Of a stretch of 64,000 nt of DNA, positions 43,824-51,719 are shown in pieces. Made by a program: the position numbers and the translations under genes. The notes under the pieces were generated by a model that was not told the origin of the DNA, made no database searches, and saw only the letters and a list, made by a program, of their open reading frames with translations. Origin of the DNA: Candidatus Avelusimicrobium pullarium (GTDB lineage Bacteria; Elusimicrobiota; Elusimicrobia; Elusimicrobiales; Elusimicrobiaceae); assembly GCA_944323745.1 (NCBI GenBank), contig CALUTQ010000002.1, positions 496,001 to 560,000 on the forward strand. Direction: 5' to 3'. Position 1 is the stretch's first letter; each line of letters begins with the position of its first letter.

Positions 43824-44708
43824 ATGAAAAAATTAACTCCGCAAGAAGAACAAATTATTTTGCATAAGGGAACGGAAGCCCCCTTTTCCGGCAAGTTTTA
43901 CCGCCACCATCAAAAAGGCATTTACATTTGCCGCCAATGCGGCGCGCCGCTTTACCGCTCCGAAAATAAATTTGACAGCGGCTGCGGCTGGCCCAGCTTT
44001 GACGAAGAAATAAAAGATGCCGTAAAACGCACCCCTGACCCCGACGGTCTGCGCACTGAAATTTCCTGCGCGCATTGCGGGGGGCATTTGGGGCACGTCT
44101 TTTCGGGCGAAGGGTTTACCGCCAAAAACACCCGCCACTGCGTTAATTCGCTCTCGCTTGATTTTGTAGCGGACCAAACGGTCCCGTCAGGCACAGAGCC
44201 CTCCTGCGCCCAAAAGACACCCGCCTTACAAACAGCCGTTTTTGCGGGCGGATGTTTCTGGGGTGTGGAACATCTGATGGCGCAGCAAAACGGCGTGAAA
44301 GCAATTCAATGCGGTTATACCGGCGGACATTTAGCCAACCCTACCTATGAGCAAGTCTGCAGCGGCAAAACCGGCCATTATGAAGCCGTACGCATCGTCT
44401 TTGACCCAAAGCTCGTCAGCTATGAAACGCTGGCCAAACTGTTTTTTGAAATTCACGACCCTACACAGGCCGATGGGCAAGGGCCCGATATTGGCGCCCA
44501 ATACCGTTCGGTCATTTTTTACACCAATGACGAACAAAAACAGACGGCCCAAAAATTAATAGGCATACTTAAAAGCAAAGGACTGAATGTAAAAACAAAG
44601 GTACTGCCTCTGCAAGATTTTTGGCCGGCGGAAGAATATCACCAGCATTATTATCAGCGCAAAGGGACGCAGCCTTATTGTCACCGTCGGGTAAAACGCT
44701 TTGATTGA
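43824..44708 (+). CDS. msrBA: Fused methionine sulfoxide reductase MsrB-MsrA
   Basis: A 294-residue fusion. MsrB domain first (about 1-125): CRQCGAPLYRSENKFDSGCG with two CXXC zinc pairs (second CAHCGG) and catalytic Cys in NTRHCVNSLSLDF. MsrA domain second (about 140-290): TAVFAGGCFWGVEHL with the catalytic GCFWG, and GQGPDIGAQYRSVIFY. The two activities repair both stereoisomers of oxidised methionine. No signal peptide, so cytoplasmic. The ATG at 43824 is chosen because the ATG at 43791 lies inside the promoter. It follows a pilin gene and terminator. Confidence 0.95.
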   Translation: MKKLTPQEEQIILHKGTEAPFSGKFYRHHQKGIYICRQCGAPLYRSENKFDSGCGWPSFDEEIKDAVKRTPDPDGLRTEISCAHCGGHLGHVFSGEGFTAKNTRHCVNSLSLDFVADQTVPSGTEPSCAQKTPALQTAVFAGGCFWGVEHLMAQQNGVKAIQCGYTGGHLANPTYEQVCSGKTGHYEAVRIVFDPKLVSYETLAKLFFEIHDPTQADGQGPDIGAQYRSVIFYTNDEQKQTAQKLIGILKSKGLNVKTKVLPLQDFWPAEEYHQHYYQRKGTQPYCHRRVKRFD

Positions 44709-44710
44709 TT

Positions 44711-44908
44711 GCCTTCAAAACAGCAAGACGGGCGTTTGGTTGCCGCAGGCTCGGGTTGCGTTTTGGCTCACGGGGAAACTGGCCGTTTACACCGACGGGC
44801 CGCTGCTCTGTTTTTATATACGCACAGCAAAACGGCTTTAAAAACCCGTTACCCGCCTGCTAGTTCTGTTATAAACCGACAAAACCCCGTTCACGAACGG
44901 GGTTTTCT
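44711..44908 (+). ncRNA. Possible structured RNA with terminator
   Basis: After the msr gene no convincing protein frame occupies 44,711-44,880. Four nested complementary pairs occur: AACAG 44719-44723 with CTGTT 44866-44870, GCAGGC 44745-44750 with GCCTGC 44855-44860, CGGGTT 44752-44757 with AACCCG 44843-44848, and CGTTTTG 44759-44765 with CAAAACG 44828-44834. They form one rod-like fold with an asymmetric bubble, followed by the terminator at 44,881. A 6S-like RNA is one possibility, but I see no diagnostic sequence and no clear promoter. It could also be the 3' end of the msr transcript. Confidence 0.35.
44881..44908 (+). terminator. Terminator hairpin downstream of msr
   Basis: ACCCCGTTC ACGA ACGGGGT-type stem with TTTT on the plus strand and AAAA on the other side; it would work in both directions. 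Confidence 0.75.
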
Positions 44909-45030
44909 GTCCAAATAAAGATTCTCTCGTGCTATACGGGGTTTGAAAAAGGCCGTGCCGCCCACCTACAGAGACGGCATAAAGATAAAAAAATTTTATT
45001 AAGCGTAAAAATGAAGGGACAAATACAAAT
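44909..45030. other. AT-rich spacer with no clear gene
   Basis: A TGCTATACG element at 44,932-44,940 could start a short plus-strand transcript ending at the hairpin at 45,031, passing a small GCCG/CGGC hairpin. No protein frame with a ribosome site is visible. I assign no function. Confidence 0.3.
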
Positions 45031-45061
45031 AAAAAACCCCGGTTTTTGTCCGGGGTTTTTA
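45031..45061 (-). terminator. Terminator after the tRNA genes (works both ways)
   Basis: CCCCGG TTTTTGT CCGGGG with A-run and T-run on either side; on the minus strand it closes the tRNA-Lys/tRNA-Glu transcript. Confidence 0.85.
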
Positions 45062-45098
45062 AATTTACTACAGTTTTTACTACACTGTCTTCTGAAAA

Positions 45099-45173
45099 TG
45101 GCGCCCTCTAGGAGAATCGAACTCCTCTTTTCGGATTGAAAATCCGACGTCCTAACCGATAGACGAAGAGGGC
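45099..45173 (-). tRNA. tRNA-Glu (anticodon TTC), CCA encoded
   Basis: A full cloverleaf on the minus strand: acceptor GCCCTCT / AGAGGGC, anticodon loop ATTTTCAAT with anticodon TTC, T arm GGAGTTCGATTCTCC, and an encoded 3' CCA (plus strand TGG at 45099-45101). It reads GAA/GAG. Confidence 0.95.
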
Positions 45174-45180
45174 TTAAAAG

Positions 45181-45252
45181 TGCGCCCGGTGAGACTTGAA
45201 CTCACGGCCCCCCGCTTAAAAGGCGGATGCTCTACCACTGAGCTACGAGCGC
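45181..45252 (-). tRNA. tRNA-Lys (anticodon TTT), no encoded CCA
   Basis: A 72-base cloverleaf on the minus strand: acceptor GCGCTCG / CGGGCGC with one G-T pair, D arm GCTCAGTGGTAGAGC, anticodon loop CTTTTAA with anticodon TTT, T arm GTGAGTTCAAGTCTCAC, discriminator A. The 3' CCA is not encoded. It is seven bases upstream of tRNA-Glu in the same transcript. Confidence 0.95.
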
Positions 45253-45313
45253 TAAAAAACGGTCAAGGAACTTCAAGGGTTTGTGTGCTGCGGGTCAAAC
45301 CCTCAACATAAAT

Positions 45314-45319
45314 ATTATA
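45314..45319 (-). promoter_or_regulatory. -10 element of the tRNA transcript
   Basis: TATAAT on the minus strand, with a weak -35 region, about 60 bases before tRNA-Lys. The leader contains a GGGTTTG / CAAACCC hairpin (45,279-45,303). Confidence 0.5.
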
Positions 45320-45461
45320 CTAAAAATTTTTCCTGAAGAAAAGTTTTATTTTTTCTGTCGGGATCTCGTACATTTATTATAACAAATTTGTAAACGTTTT
45401 TCTTTTTTTCTTTGCTTTTTACTTTTTCTTCGTCGCAAAAGCTTCTTTTGCGGCAGATTTT

Positions 45462-45469
45462 GCTAGAAT
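45462..45469 (+). promoter_or_regulatory. Extended -10 for the anchored coiled-coil gene (leaderless)
   Basis: GCTAGAAT within TGCTAGAAT (45461-45469); six bases then the ATG at 45476. Confidence 0.65.
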
Positions 45470-45475
45470 ATGTAT

Positions 45476-46108
45476 ATGCGCTACATTTTGTATCTTTTTA
45501 CGCTGGGCTTGGTGTTTACGGCCGGAATGCTGGTGGGCAATTTTTACATTCCCACGCGCAATGCCAGCTTGGCCGCGGCCGTGTCCGTGCCGGACTTGGA
45601 CCGCGTAAACCCCGCTTTAGACGAAGCCACTTTGCTGCAAACCCAGCGCAATATTGCCGTTTTAACTCAAGCCCTCAGCTCCTGCCCCGTAGTGGTGGAA
45701 GCAGAAAGAGACCGCTTGTTTAAACAAATTTCTTTATTTTTGGCCTTGCAAGATTTTGAGCTGAAAAAATCTGCTTACGAAGCCGAAATTGCCAAAAACG
45801 CCCGCCATTCCCGCCCTACGGCCCGCTTTTCCGAAGCGGCCGCGGCATATAGCGAAGCTAAAAACCGCACGGAACAATTGGCAGACGAACTGTTCCCTAT
45901 GCAAGTACCGCAACCGACACAGGCTTCCTCCGCCACCGTTACGCAAGCGTCGTCTATGACGGCTACGCAGCCGTCTTCGGCTACGGCCGCGCAATCAACG
46001 GCTGACAATGCCGCCGACGCCGCTAAGCAGGTGCAGGCTTCTTCCGCCCCGTCAACAGACAACAAAAAAGCCGCTGCCGACAAAGAGGCAGCCGCTTCTA
46101 AAAAATAA
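45476..46108 (+). CDS. Membrane-anchored coiled-coil protein, unknown
   Basis: A 210-residue protein starting at the ATG at 45476. The promoter element TGCTAGAAT ends exactly six bases upstream, so the mRNA is predicted to be leaderless; an ATG at 45470 would precede the +1. A single helix (about 5-22, LYLFTLGLVFTAGMLVGNF) is followed by a helical, Ala/Glu-rich region and a long Ser/Ala/Thr/Gln tail with repeats such as TQASSATVTQASSMTATQ. The tail is probably disordered and periplasmic. I cannot assign a family. Confidence 0.72.
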   Translation: MRYILYLFTLGLVFTAGMLVGNFYIPTRNASLAAAVSVPDLDRVNPALDEATLLQTQRNIAVLTQALSSCPVVVEAERDRLFKQISLFLALQDFELKKSAYEAEIAKNARHSRPTARFSEAAAAYSEAKNRTEQLADELFPMQVPQPTQASSATVTQASSMTATQPSSATAAQSTADNAADAAKQVQASSAPSTDNKKAAADKEAAASKK

Positions 46109-46114
46109 CCGCGT

Positions 46115-47047
46115 TTATTTACAATATTTGTCTAAAATGGCGTGTTCACGTTTTGTGTCAGTCAGGCAGGTGTCCTGCGAGACGATGGCGTCTTTGAGTT
46201 CGCAATTTTTCAGCTTTGCCCCGTGCGCCACCGACACATAAGGGCCCAAGGTGCAGCCGTCTATTTCCGCCGTATCATCCAGCCAGCAAGGCGCAATAAT
46301 TTTATTATTCTGTAAAAATTTTTGCGGCAAATGGGCGTGCCGGTCCAGCAAAACCCGATTTGTCTGGAGCATAATTTCTATAGTGCCGCAGTCAAACCAA
46401 TCTTTCATTGGTACAGGGATAATGGACAGGCCGCGGCGCAGCATACAGGACAGCGCGTCCGTCAACTGTATTTCGTTCTTAACGGTTTTGCCGGAGGCGA
46501 TGACCTCTTGCAGACAAGAAAATAACTGGGCGGAATCTAAAAACGAATAAGCGCCAATCAAGGCCAAATTGCTTTTGGGATGTTCGGGCTTTTCTTCAAA
46601 ACGGCAAATCAACCCGTCTTTCATTTCCACCACGCCAAAACGGCGCGGATCCTGCACGGTTTTGACGCCCACGGCATTTTGCCCGCACTGCACCAACGGG
46701 CGCAAATCTCCGTCAATAATCGTATCCCCCAGCACAATAAAACACGGCCCCTGCACCACCTCTTTGGCCAAATACACGGCGTGCCCCAACCCTTTGGGCT
46801 CTTTTTGTTCTACAAAGACGGTTTCCAAATGGGGGTATTGGGCGCGGATATAATCTATTAAAACGTCTTTTTTATAACCGACCACAAACACAACCCGCCG
46901 TATGCCGCAAGACTCTATTTGCTGCAAAATATGGGCAATAATCGGCTTGCCGCCTACGCTGAGCATCGTTTTGGGGCAATGCTCCGTGTAGGGCAACAGG
47001 CGTACGCCTTTGCCGGCAACGGGGATAATGGCGGTATATTCACTCAT
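46115..47047 (-). CDS. Sugar-1-phosphate nucleotidyltransferase with short beta-helix tail
   Basis: A 310-residue protein from the ATG at 47047. IIPVAGKGVRLLPYTEHCPK is the NTP-binding signature of sugar nucleotidyltransferases, with VLGDTIIDGDL as the metal/substrate region. From about 235 there are left-handed beta-helix-like hexapeptides (TAEIDGCTLGPYVSVAHGAK). It likely joins a sugar-1-phosphate to a nucleotide (UDP- or dTDP-glucose type; not decidable). TATACT in an extended -10 sits six bases before the ATG with no ribosome site, predicting a leaderless mRNA. A longer frame starting at 47122 would overlap the promoter and is rejected. Confidence 0.88.
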   Translation of the reverse strand: MSEYTAIIPVAGKGVRLLPYTEHCPKTMLSVGGKPIIAHILQQIESCGIRRVVFVVGYKKDVLIDYIRAQYPHLETVFVEQKEPKGLGHAVYLAKEVVQGPCFIVLGDTIIDGDLRPLVQCGQNAVGVKTVQDPRRFGVVEMKDGLICRFEEKPEHPKSNLALIGAYSFLDSAQLFSCLQEVIASGKTVKNEIQLTDALSCMLRRGLSIIPVPMKDWFDCGTIEIMLQTNRVLLDRHAHLPQKFLQNNKIIAPCWLDDTAEIDGCTLGPYVSVAHGAKLKNCELKDAIVSQDTCLTDTKREHAILDKYCK

Positions 47048-47053
47048 AGGTTC

Positions 47054-47062
47054 AGTATAACA
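47054..47062 (-). promoter_or_regulatory. Extended -10 of the nucleotidyltransferase gene (leaderless)
   Basis: TGTTATACT on the minus strand, followed by GAACCT and the ATG at 47047. Confidence 0.7.
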
Positions 47063-47125
47063 AATAACACAAAAAAATGGCGGCAAACACAAAAATACCG
47101 GCGCCCAGACGGACGCCGGCAAAAA

Positions 47126-48706
47126 TTATTGGCCCGTACGGCCCGTTTCTTTAAGTAACGACGAATAACTTTCCAGCTGCGTTTTGTATACCTCCGCCGC
47201 TTCCTGCGGGGTATATTCGCTGCGGTACGTCCAGTTTTCGTCCGATACGGTGCCGGGGATGTTCACGCGGTCCAGCGTGCCGATAACGTCCTGCCAGGAA
47301 AACATCGTCAACGCCGAGCCGGACGTCAACACACGACGGAAAATAGCCCGCTGCGTTTCTAAATTAAACGGCACATTGCCGTCGGTTTTTTGAGCAGAAA
47401 TCATTTCCCAAATATTGGCGCGTTCCTGCTGGGGCATTGTTTCCCACCAGCCGCGCACCGTTTCCGTATCGTGGGTAGAGGTGGTGCACAAAGACACTGC
47501 CGGAAAATTACGCGGTTCGCGGTAATAGCCGTTGTCCTCTCTTTCCCAGCGGAGCACTTTATAGCCCGGTATTTTCAGCTCCATCAGCATACGGCGCACA
47601 AACGTGGGGATAACGCCCAAATCTTCCCCCACCGGCATAGCGCCGCCGGCACTTTCAAGCACCATACTCAAAAAGGCGTAACCGCGGTCAATTTGTTCTT
47701 GTTCCACCAAAATATCAAAGCCGCCCCTGTTATCGCCCATTTTAAAAACATATGTGCGGAAAAAGCCCACCAAATGGTCCAGGCGGAACAGATCGTACAG
47801 TTCCACCGCACGGCGTATTTTGCGCCGCCACAGGCCGAAATTGTCCTGCTGGATATGCCACCAGTTATAAGCAGGCAGCCCCCAGCATTGGCCGTTTTCG
47901 GAAAATTGGTCCGGCGGGGCCCCCACGGAACATTCCAAACGGAAATTTTCCCGCTCGCTCCACACTTCGGCGCTATCCAAATTGGTGCCGAACGGAATAT
48001 CCCCAAACAAATGTACCCCGGCCGCCAAGGCCTGTATTTTGCTTTGGCGCAGCTGTAAATCGGCCTGCCATTGCACATACGAAAAGAAATCTACATATTC
48101 GCGGTATTGGGCTTCAAAAGCGTCCACGGCTTCTTTTTGGTAAGAGGCTAACTCCCGCGGCCAGGCCGTCCAGGTTTGCCAGCGGTAAAATTCCTTCAAC
48201 GCGCGAAAAATGCTGTAGGGGCGGAGCCATTCTTTTTTGGCGTTGCAATACGCCTCAAAGGCTTGGGCCACCGGCGTATGCTGGGCCATTTCGTGTTCCA
48301 AAAAGAACTGATAGGCCTGCCAAAGCACCTTTAATTTGGCTTCTTTAACCACTTTAAACGGAGCCTTGCGCGAAAGACGCCACGCCGTAATATCCCCCTG
48401 CAAATTGCGCAATTCTTCCTGGGCGCGGGGCGAGAGGAATACTTCCCTTACGCTGTTTATGTCAATATATACAGGATCTATGGCAAAAGCGCTCAAAGCA
48501 GAATAAGGGCAGGTTTGCCCGGGGGCTGTTTCCTGCAAGGGCAAAATTTGCACAATTTTGGCCCCCAAACCGCCCAAAAAGCTCACCCATTGGTTCAAGG
48601 AGGAAAAATCGCCCACCCCCCAATCGTTTTCCGTTTTCATAGCAGCCAGCGGCATCAAAATACCGTTGGTGCGTTTAGAAAGCAGTTCTTCGTGTACGCT
48701 TGCCAT
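47126..48706 (-). CDS. malQ: 4-alpha-glucanotransferase (GH77, MalQ)
   Basis: A 526-residue GH77 enzyme. LLSKRTNGILMPLAAMKTEN and WGVGDFSSLNQWVSF at the N-terminus, PAYNWWHIQQDNFGLWRRKI, nucleophile region LFRLDHLVGFFRTY, acid/base MPVGEDLGVIPTFVR and STHDTETVRGWW are present. It transfers alpha-1,4-glucan chains (disproportionation) in starch, maltodextrin or glycogen turnover. The gene lies eight bases after a ridA-like gene. Confidence 0.96.
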   Translation of the reverse strand: MASVHEELLSKRTNGILMPLAAMKTENDWGVGDFSSLNQWVSFLGGLGAKIVQILPLQETAPGQTCPYSALSAFAIDPVYIDINSVREVFLSPRAQEELRNLQGDITAWRLSRKAPFKVVKEAKLKVLWQAYQFFLEHEMAQHTPVAQAFEAYCNAKKEWLRPYSIFRALKEFYRWQTWTAWPRELASYQKEAVDAFEAQYREYVDFFSYVQWQADLQLRQSKIQALAAGVHLFGDIPFGTNLDSAEVWSERENFRLECSVGAPPDQFSENGQCWGLPAYNWWHIQQDNFGLWRRKIRRAVELYDLFRLDHLVGFFRTYVFKMGDNRGGFDILVEQEQIDRGYAFLSMVLESAGGAMPVGEDLGVIPTFVRRMLMELKIPGYKVLRWEREDNGYYREPRNFPAVSLCTTSTHDTETVRGWWETMPQQERANIWEMISAQKTDGNVPFNLETQRAIFRRVLTSGSALTMFSWQDVIGTLDRVNIPGTVSDENWTYRSEYTPQEAAEVYKTQLESYSSLLKETGRTGQ

Positions 48707-48714
48707 ATAGCTAA

Positions 48715-49092
48715 CTATTTACGGACAATAGCCTCTATTTCAATGGCGCTGCCTTTGGGCAAAGCGGCCACTTGCACGGTGGTGCGGGCAGGCGGGTTTT
48801 CTTTAAAAAAAGTGGCGTACACCGCATTCATATCGGCAAAACCCGTCAAATCGGTCATATACACCGTTGTTTTGACCACGTGTTTTAACTGAGCGCCGGC
48901 CGCTTTAAGCACATTTTCCAAATTTTTAAGCACCAGCTCGGTTTGGCCTTTTACATCACCGCCGAAAATTTCGCCCGTCACGGGGTCCACCGGCAAAACG
49001 CCGGAAGTAAAAATAAAACCGCCTTCTTCCACCGCTTGGGAATAGGGGCCGATCGCCTTGGGAGCCTGGGGCGAGTTAATAATTTTTTTCAT
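48715..49092 (-). CDS. ridA: RidA family enamine/imine deaminase
   Basis: A 125-residue Rid protein: SPQAPKAIGPYSQAVEEGGF, FTSGVLPVDPVTGE, and the catalytic Arg region ARTTVQVAALPKGSAIEIEA. It hydrolyses reactive enamines made by PLP enzymes such as threonine dehydratase. AGGAG lies before its ATG with a ten-base gap. A TTGACA at about 49,163-49,168 with downstream AT-rich -10 candidates may be its promoter. Confidence 0.95.
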   Translation of the reverse strand: MKKIINSPQAPKAIGPYSQAVEEGGFIFTSGVLPVDPVTGEIFGGDVKGQTELVLKNLENVLKAAGAQLKHVVKTTVYMTDLTGFADMNAVYATFFKENPPARTTVQVAALPKGSAIEIEAIVRK

Positions 49093-49169
49093 AAAAATTT
49101 TTCTCCTGATTTGTCTTGTTAAAATACCCTTGTATTATATGGTATAAAACCCCGTTTGCCCTGTCAAAC

Positions 49170-49190
49170 AAAAACCCCGCTTGAGCGGGG
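49170..49190 (-). terminator. Terminator after the pilin at 49,196
   Basis: Minus-strand CCCCGC TTGA GCGGGG-type stem followed by TTTTTG, immediately after the pilin stop codon. Confidence 0.85.
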
Positions 49191-49195
49191 TGTAT

Positions 49196-49651
49196 TTAAT
49201 TGAGCAAAAAATACTTTCCGTTTCCATATTCCGTATCCACGGGGCCTAATGTGCGGCAAATCCGTTTTTCCTCTTCCGTTAAGGCGTGACACCAATGCTT
49301 GCCGTGATAAGTCACATCGTTTAATAAGGTAAATTCTATTACAGGGCCTCCCCCTTGTCTGGGAGAGGCGGAACAAGCTCTGTTTTGAAAACATTGGAAA
49401 TAATAATATTTTGTATATAAATATCCGTTTTGGTGAGTAGTGATACCCAAATCGGATAAATTATTGGTATAACTCCCGTTTGCCAAATAATAGACTTCCT
49501 GTGCATCCGTAATATGTTTGAGTTGCACAATGGCGTCCGCTATGCGCGCCTTTTCCACACTCAACTCATATTGCGGCAAAGCAATTGCTGCCAGGATACC
49601 AATAATCAGCACTACCACCAAAAGTTCAATAAGAGTAAAACCCTGTCTCAT
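49196..49651 (-). CDS. Type IV pilin
   Basis: A 151-residue pilin with leader MRQG and FTLIELLVVVLIIGILAAIA, then PQYELSVEKARIADAIVQLK. Two Cys pairs are visible (CFQNRACSA and KHWCHALTEEEKRICRTLG), the second matching the C-terminal disulfide region of other pilins here. Unlike the two pilins with leaderless signals, it has GAGG seven bases before the ATG. It stands alone between a terminator and a non-coding stretch. Confidence 0.92.
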   Translation of the reverse strand: MRQGFTLIELLVVVLIIGILAAIALPQYELSVEKARIADAIVQLKHITDAQEVYYLANGSYTNNLSDLGITTHQNGYLYTKYYYFQCFQNRACSASPRQGGGPVIEFTLLNDVTYHGKHWCHALTEEEKRICRTLGPVDTEYGNGKYFLLN

Positions 49652-49912
49652 TTTTTCCTCATATCATAAATTGCAAGCAAAAAACATTCTTCTTTTCATT
49701 TGTATTTTATCTAGTCATAGTGTACCAAAAAAACCGGCCCCAGGGGAATGTATTCCGAATAAAAAACAGCGTCAAAACCCAAACCTTGACCTGTTTTCAC
49801 ATCAAATTTGTACAATAACAAAATCTTCTCTTATCTTTTTATGGAATGTGCTTTTAATCAAGACGGACTATGCGATATGGTTATTTCTAACGCAAACGCC
49901 CCTCATAAAAAA
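49652..49912. other. Non-coding stretch upstream of a pilin
   Basis: About 260 bases without a supported gene. A plus-strand frame from 49,808 (MECAFNQDGLCD) overlaps the rplI terminator and has no ribosome site, so I do not call it. On the minus strand TAAAAT near 49,705-49,710 may be the pilin -10. Nothing else is evident. Confidence 0.4.
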
Positions 49913-49946
49913 CAAAAACCCCGCACAACACCGGTTTGTGCGGGGT
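49913..49946 (-). terminator. Terminator of the rpsF-rplI operon
   Basis: Minus-strand CCCCGCACAAA / TTGTGCGGGG with a CCGGTG loop, then TTTTTG. Confidence 0.92.
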
Positions 49947-50026
49947 GGAAAGTGAACTACTGTGAGAACCTGTTTTTCTGCAATCAGCACTTGCAGAACC
50001 GTTCCGGCGGCAAACGCCCAAACGGT

Positions 50027-50527
50027 TTATTTGGCTTCGGCCGGCGTTTCGGCTTTGGCGTTGGGGATGGTAGGTTCCACTTCGGTCAAGGCTTCAATTT
50101 TCACTTTAATTTTAGCCGTGACGGTCGGTTTCAAATAAATGCCTACTTCAGTTTCGCCCAAGGCTTTCACCGGCATATTCAGCTCAATATTTTCTTTGGC
50201 AATTTTGTGGCCCAAAGCGGTTAAAGCTTTAAAGATATCGGCTTTGTTTACCGAGCCGAACACCACACCGTCGCTGTTGACGGTTTTGGTGAAGGGAAGC
50301 ACAACGCCTTCCAATTTTTCGGCGATGGCACGGGCTTCTTTCAGTTCGGCTTCAATTTTTTTGGCACGGCGTTCGGCACCCAACTGCCAATTTTTCACGG
50401 CGCCCGGGGTGGCTACTTCAGCCAAGTTCTGCGGCACCAAAAAATTTCTGGCGTAGCCGTTTTTCACTTCCACAATGTCTCCGGCCATACCCAAGTTTTT
50501 TACGTTTTGTCTCAAAATAACTTTCAT
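50027..50527 (-). CDS. rplI: Large-subunit ribosomal protein bL9
   Basis: A 166-residue bL9: MKVILRQNVKNLGMAGDIVE, VKNGYARNFLVPQNLAEVA, and a C-terminal domain joined by the usual long helix (AERRAKKIEAELKEARAIAE). The tail is extended by an Ala/Glu-rich segment ending PAEAK, about 15 residues beyond the usual length. It is the last gene of rpsF-ssb-rpsR-rplI, in standard order. Confidence 0.97.
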   Translation of the reverse strand: MKVILRQNVKNLGMAGDIVEVKNGYARNFLVPQNLAEVATPGAVKNWQLGAERRAKKIEAELKEARAIAEKLEGVVLPFTKTVNSDGVVFGSVNKADIFKALTALGHKIAKENIELNMPVKALGETEVGIYLKPTVTAKIKVKIEALTEVEPTIPNAKAETPAEAK

Positions 50528-50550
50528 TTCAAATTCTCCCTAAAAAACAC

Positions 50551-50868
50551 TTATTTCTTCGGCAACGAATACGGCAAGATGGCCAAGTTGCGGTCGCGTT
50601 TGATGGCTTTGGTAATTTGGCGCTGGTGTTTGGCGCAGGTGCCGGTAATGCGGCGGGAGAGAATTTTCCCGCTTTCCATCGTGAAAGACTTTACAAACTG
50701 AAAATTTTTGTAATCAATATTGTCAATTTTTTCAGCGCAGACTTTGCACACCTTGCGGCGGCTTTCAAAGCGTTTTTTTACAAACGGTCTGGCCGGTCTT
50801 TCCGGTCTGGCAGCCGCGGCAGGAGCAGCGGCAGCGGGAGCAGCATTGGTTTTAATTTCTTCGGACAT
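50551..50868 (-). CDS. rpsR: Small-subunit ribosomal protein bS18
   Basis: A 105-residue bS18 from the ATG at 50868, which has AGAGGA at good spacing; a GTG two codons earlier is less likely. An Ala/Pro-rich extension of about 30 residues precedes the folded domain, which begins near KRFESRRKVCKVCAEKIDNI. The CKVC pair plus Cys-Ala-Lys-His (GTCAKHQR) would fit a zinc-binding bS18. ILSRRITGTCAKHQRQITKA and KRDRNLAILPY are family marks. Confidence 0.96.
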   Translation of the reverse strand: MSEEIKTNAAPAAAAPAAAARPERPARPFVKKRFESRRKVCKVCAEKIDNIDYKNFQFVKSFTMESGKILSRRITGTCAKHQRQITKAIKRDRNLAILPYSLPKK

Positions 50869-50898
50869 TTTCACTTTCCTCTTAATGATTGGTTAAAT

Positions 50899-51354
50899 TT
50901 AAAACGGAACATCATCTTCCATTACGGGTTGATCCACGTCTACGGAAGGAACATCGTCTTTAGCGGCCGGCTGGGCGGAATAATCGCCGGAGCCGGAAAA
51001 GTTACTTTCCAAAATCTGCAGACGGCGGCAGGTGATCTGCAGCGATTTGCGGGTTTGCCCCGTGTTTTTATCGGTATATTCGCTGCTGGTCAGGCGCCCT
51101 TCCACATAAACGGGAGTACCTTTTTTAAGACGGTCTTTGGAGCGTTCTGCGGCAGAGCCCCACACCACCACGGGCACAAACACCGTGTCGTCCTTCCATT
51201 CGTTATTGGCCTGATCCAAATAGCGGCGGTTGACGGCCACGTCAAAGCGGCACACCGCCTGCCCTTTTTGGGTAAAGGCCACATTGGGGTCGCGCGTTAA
51301 GCGGCCGGCAATAAGGACTTGGTTTTGTTCGGGAAGTTTAATCTGGCCTGCCAT
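50899..51354 (-). CDS. ssb: Single-stranded DNA-binding protein
   Basis: A 151-residue SSB: OB fold with NQVLIAGRLTRDPNVAFTQK and VCRFDVAVNRRYLDQ, FVPVVVWGSAAERSKDRLKK, and the acidic C-terminal tip ending MEDDVPF that binds partner proteins. It is placed between rpsF and rpsR as in many bacteria. Confidence 0.96.
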   Translation of the reverse strand: MAGQIKLPEQNQVLIAGRLTRDPNVAFTQKGQAVCRFDVAVNRRYLDQANNEWKDDTVFVPVVVWGSAAERSKDRLKKGTPVYVEGRLTSSEYTDKNTGQTRKSLQITCRRLQILESNFSGSGDYSAQPAAKDDVPSVDVDQPVMEDDVPF

Positions 51355-51364
51355 AAACGCCGCC

Positions 51365-51682
51365 TTATTTGGCCACCGGGGCCGGTTTGGCCTTTACTTC
51401 GGTGGACAGCATTACCATAGAACGCAACACTTTTTCGTTGAGTTTCATAGCTTCGTCCCACACTTTAATAAACTGCGGCTGGGCTTTGAATTTTAAGTAC
51501 AAATAAAAGCCGTCGCGCACGTGATTAATGTCGTGGGTGAATTTCCGTCTGCCCAGTTTTTCTTCGCTGGTGACTTCGCCACCGTTCTTGGTGACCAATT
51601 CTTTCGCCTTGGTCACAAAATCCGCCACTTCCGCGTCGGAAAGCTGCGGCTTTACAATCGTTACAGTTTCGTAGGTTCTCAT
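51365..51682 (-). CDS. rpsF: Small-subunit ribosomal protein bS6
   Basis: A 105-residue bS6: MRTYETVTIVKPQLSDAEVA, VTSEEKLGRRKFTHDINHVR and DGFYLYLKFKAQPQF. The gene begins the rpsF-ssb-rpsR-rplI operon. TATAAT lies exactly six bases before the ATG and there is no ribosome site, predicting a leaderless transcript. A terminated RNA-like unit ends 38 bases upstream of the start. Confidence 0.97.
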   Translation of the reverse strand: MRTYETVTIVKPQLSDAEVADFVTKAKELVTKNGGEVTSEEKLGRRKFTHDINHVRDGFYLYLKFKAQPQFIKVWDEAMKLNEKVLRSMVMLSTEVKAKPAPVAK

Positions 51683-51688
51683 AGATTT

Positions 51689-51694
51689 ATTATA
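51689..51694 (-). promoter_or_regulatory. -10 element of the rpsF operon (leaderless)
   Basis: TATAAT, then AAATCT and the ATG at 51682. The AGT before TATAAT gives AGTATAAT, similar to the tRNA promoter here. Confidence 0.7.
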
Positions 51695-51719
51695 CTATTT
51701 TCTCTTTCTAATTTTCCAT

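Noticed and set aside
44709-44918. Plus-strand open frame of 69 residues after msrBA
   Set aside because: No ribosome site, odd composition, and it runs through the terminator hairpin at 44,881. The base pairing there fits an RNA fold better.
49808-50224. Plus-strand open frame beginning MECAFNQDGLCD
   Set aside because: It crosses the rplI terminator and the antisense of rplI, and has no ribosome site.
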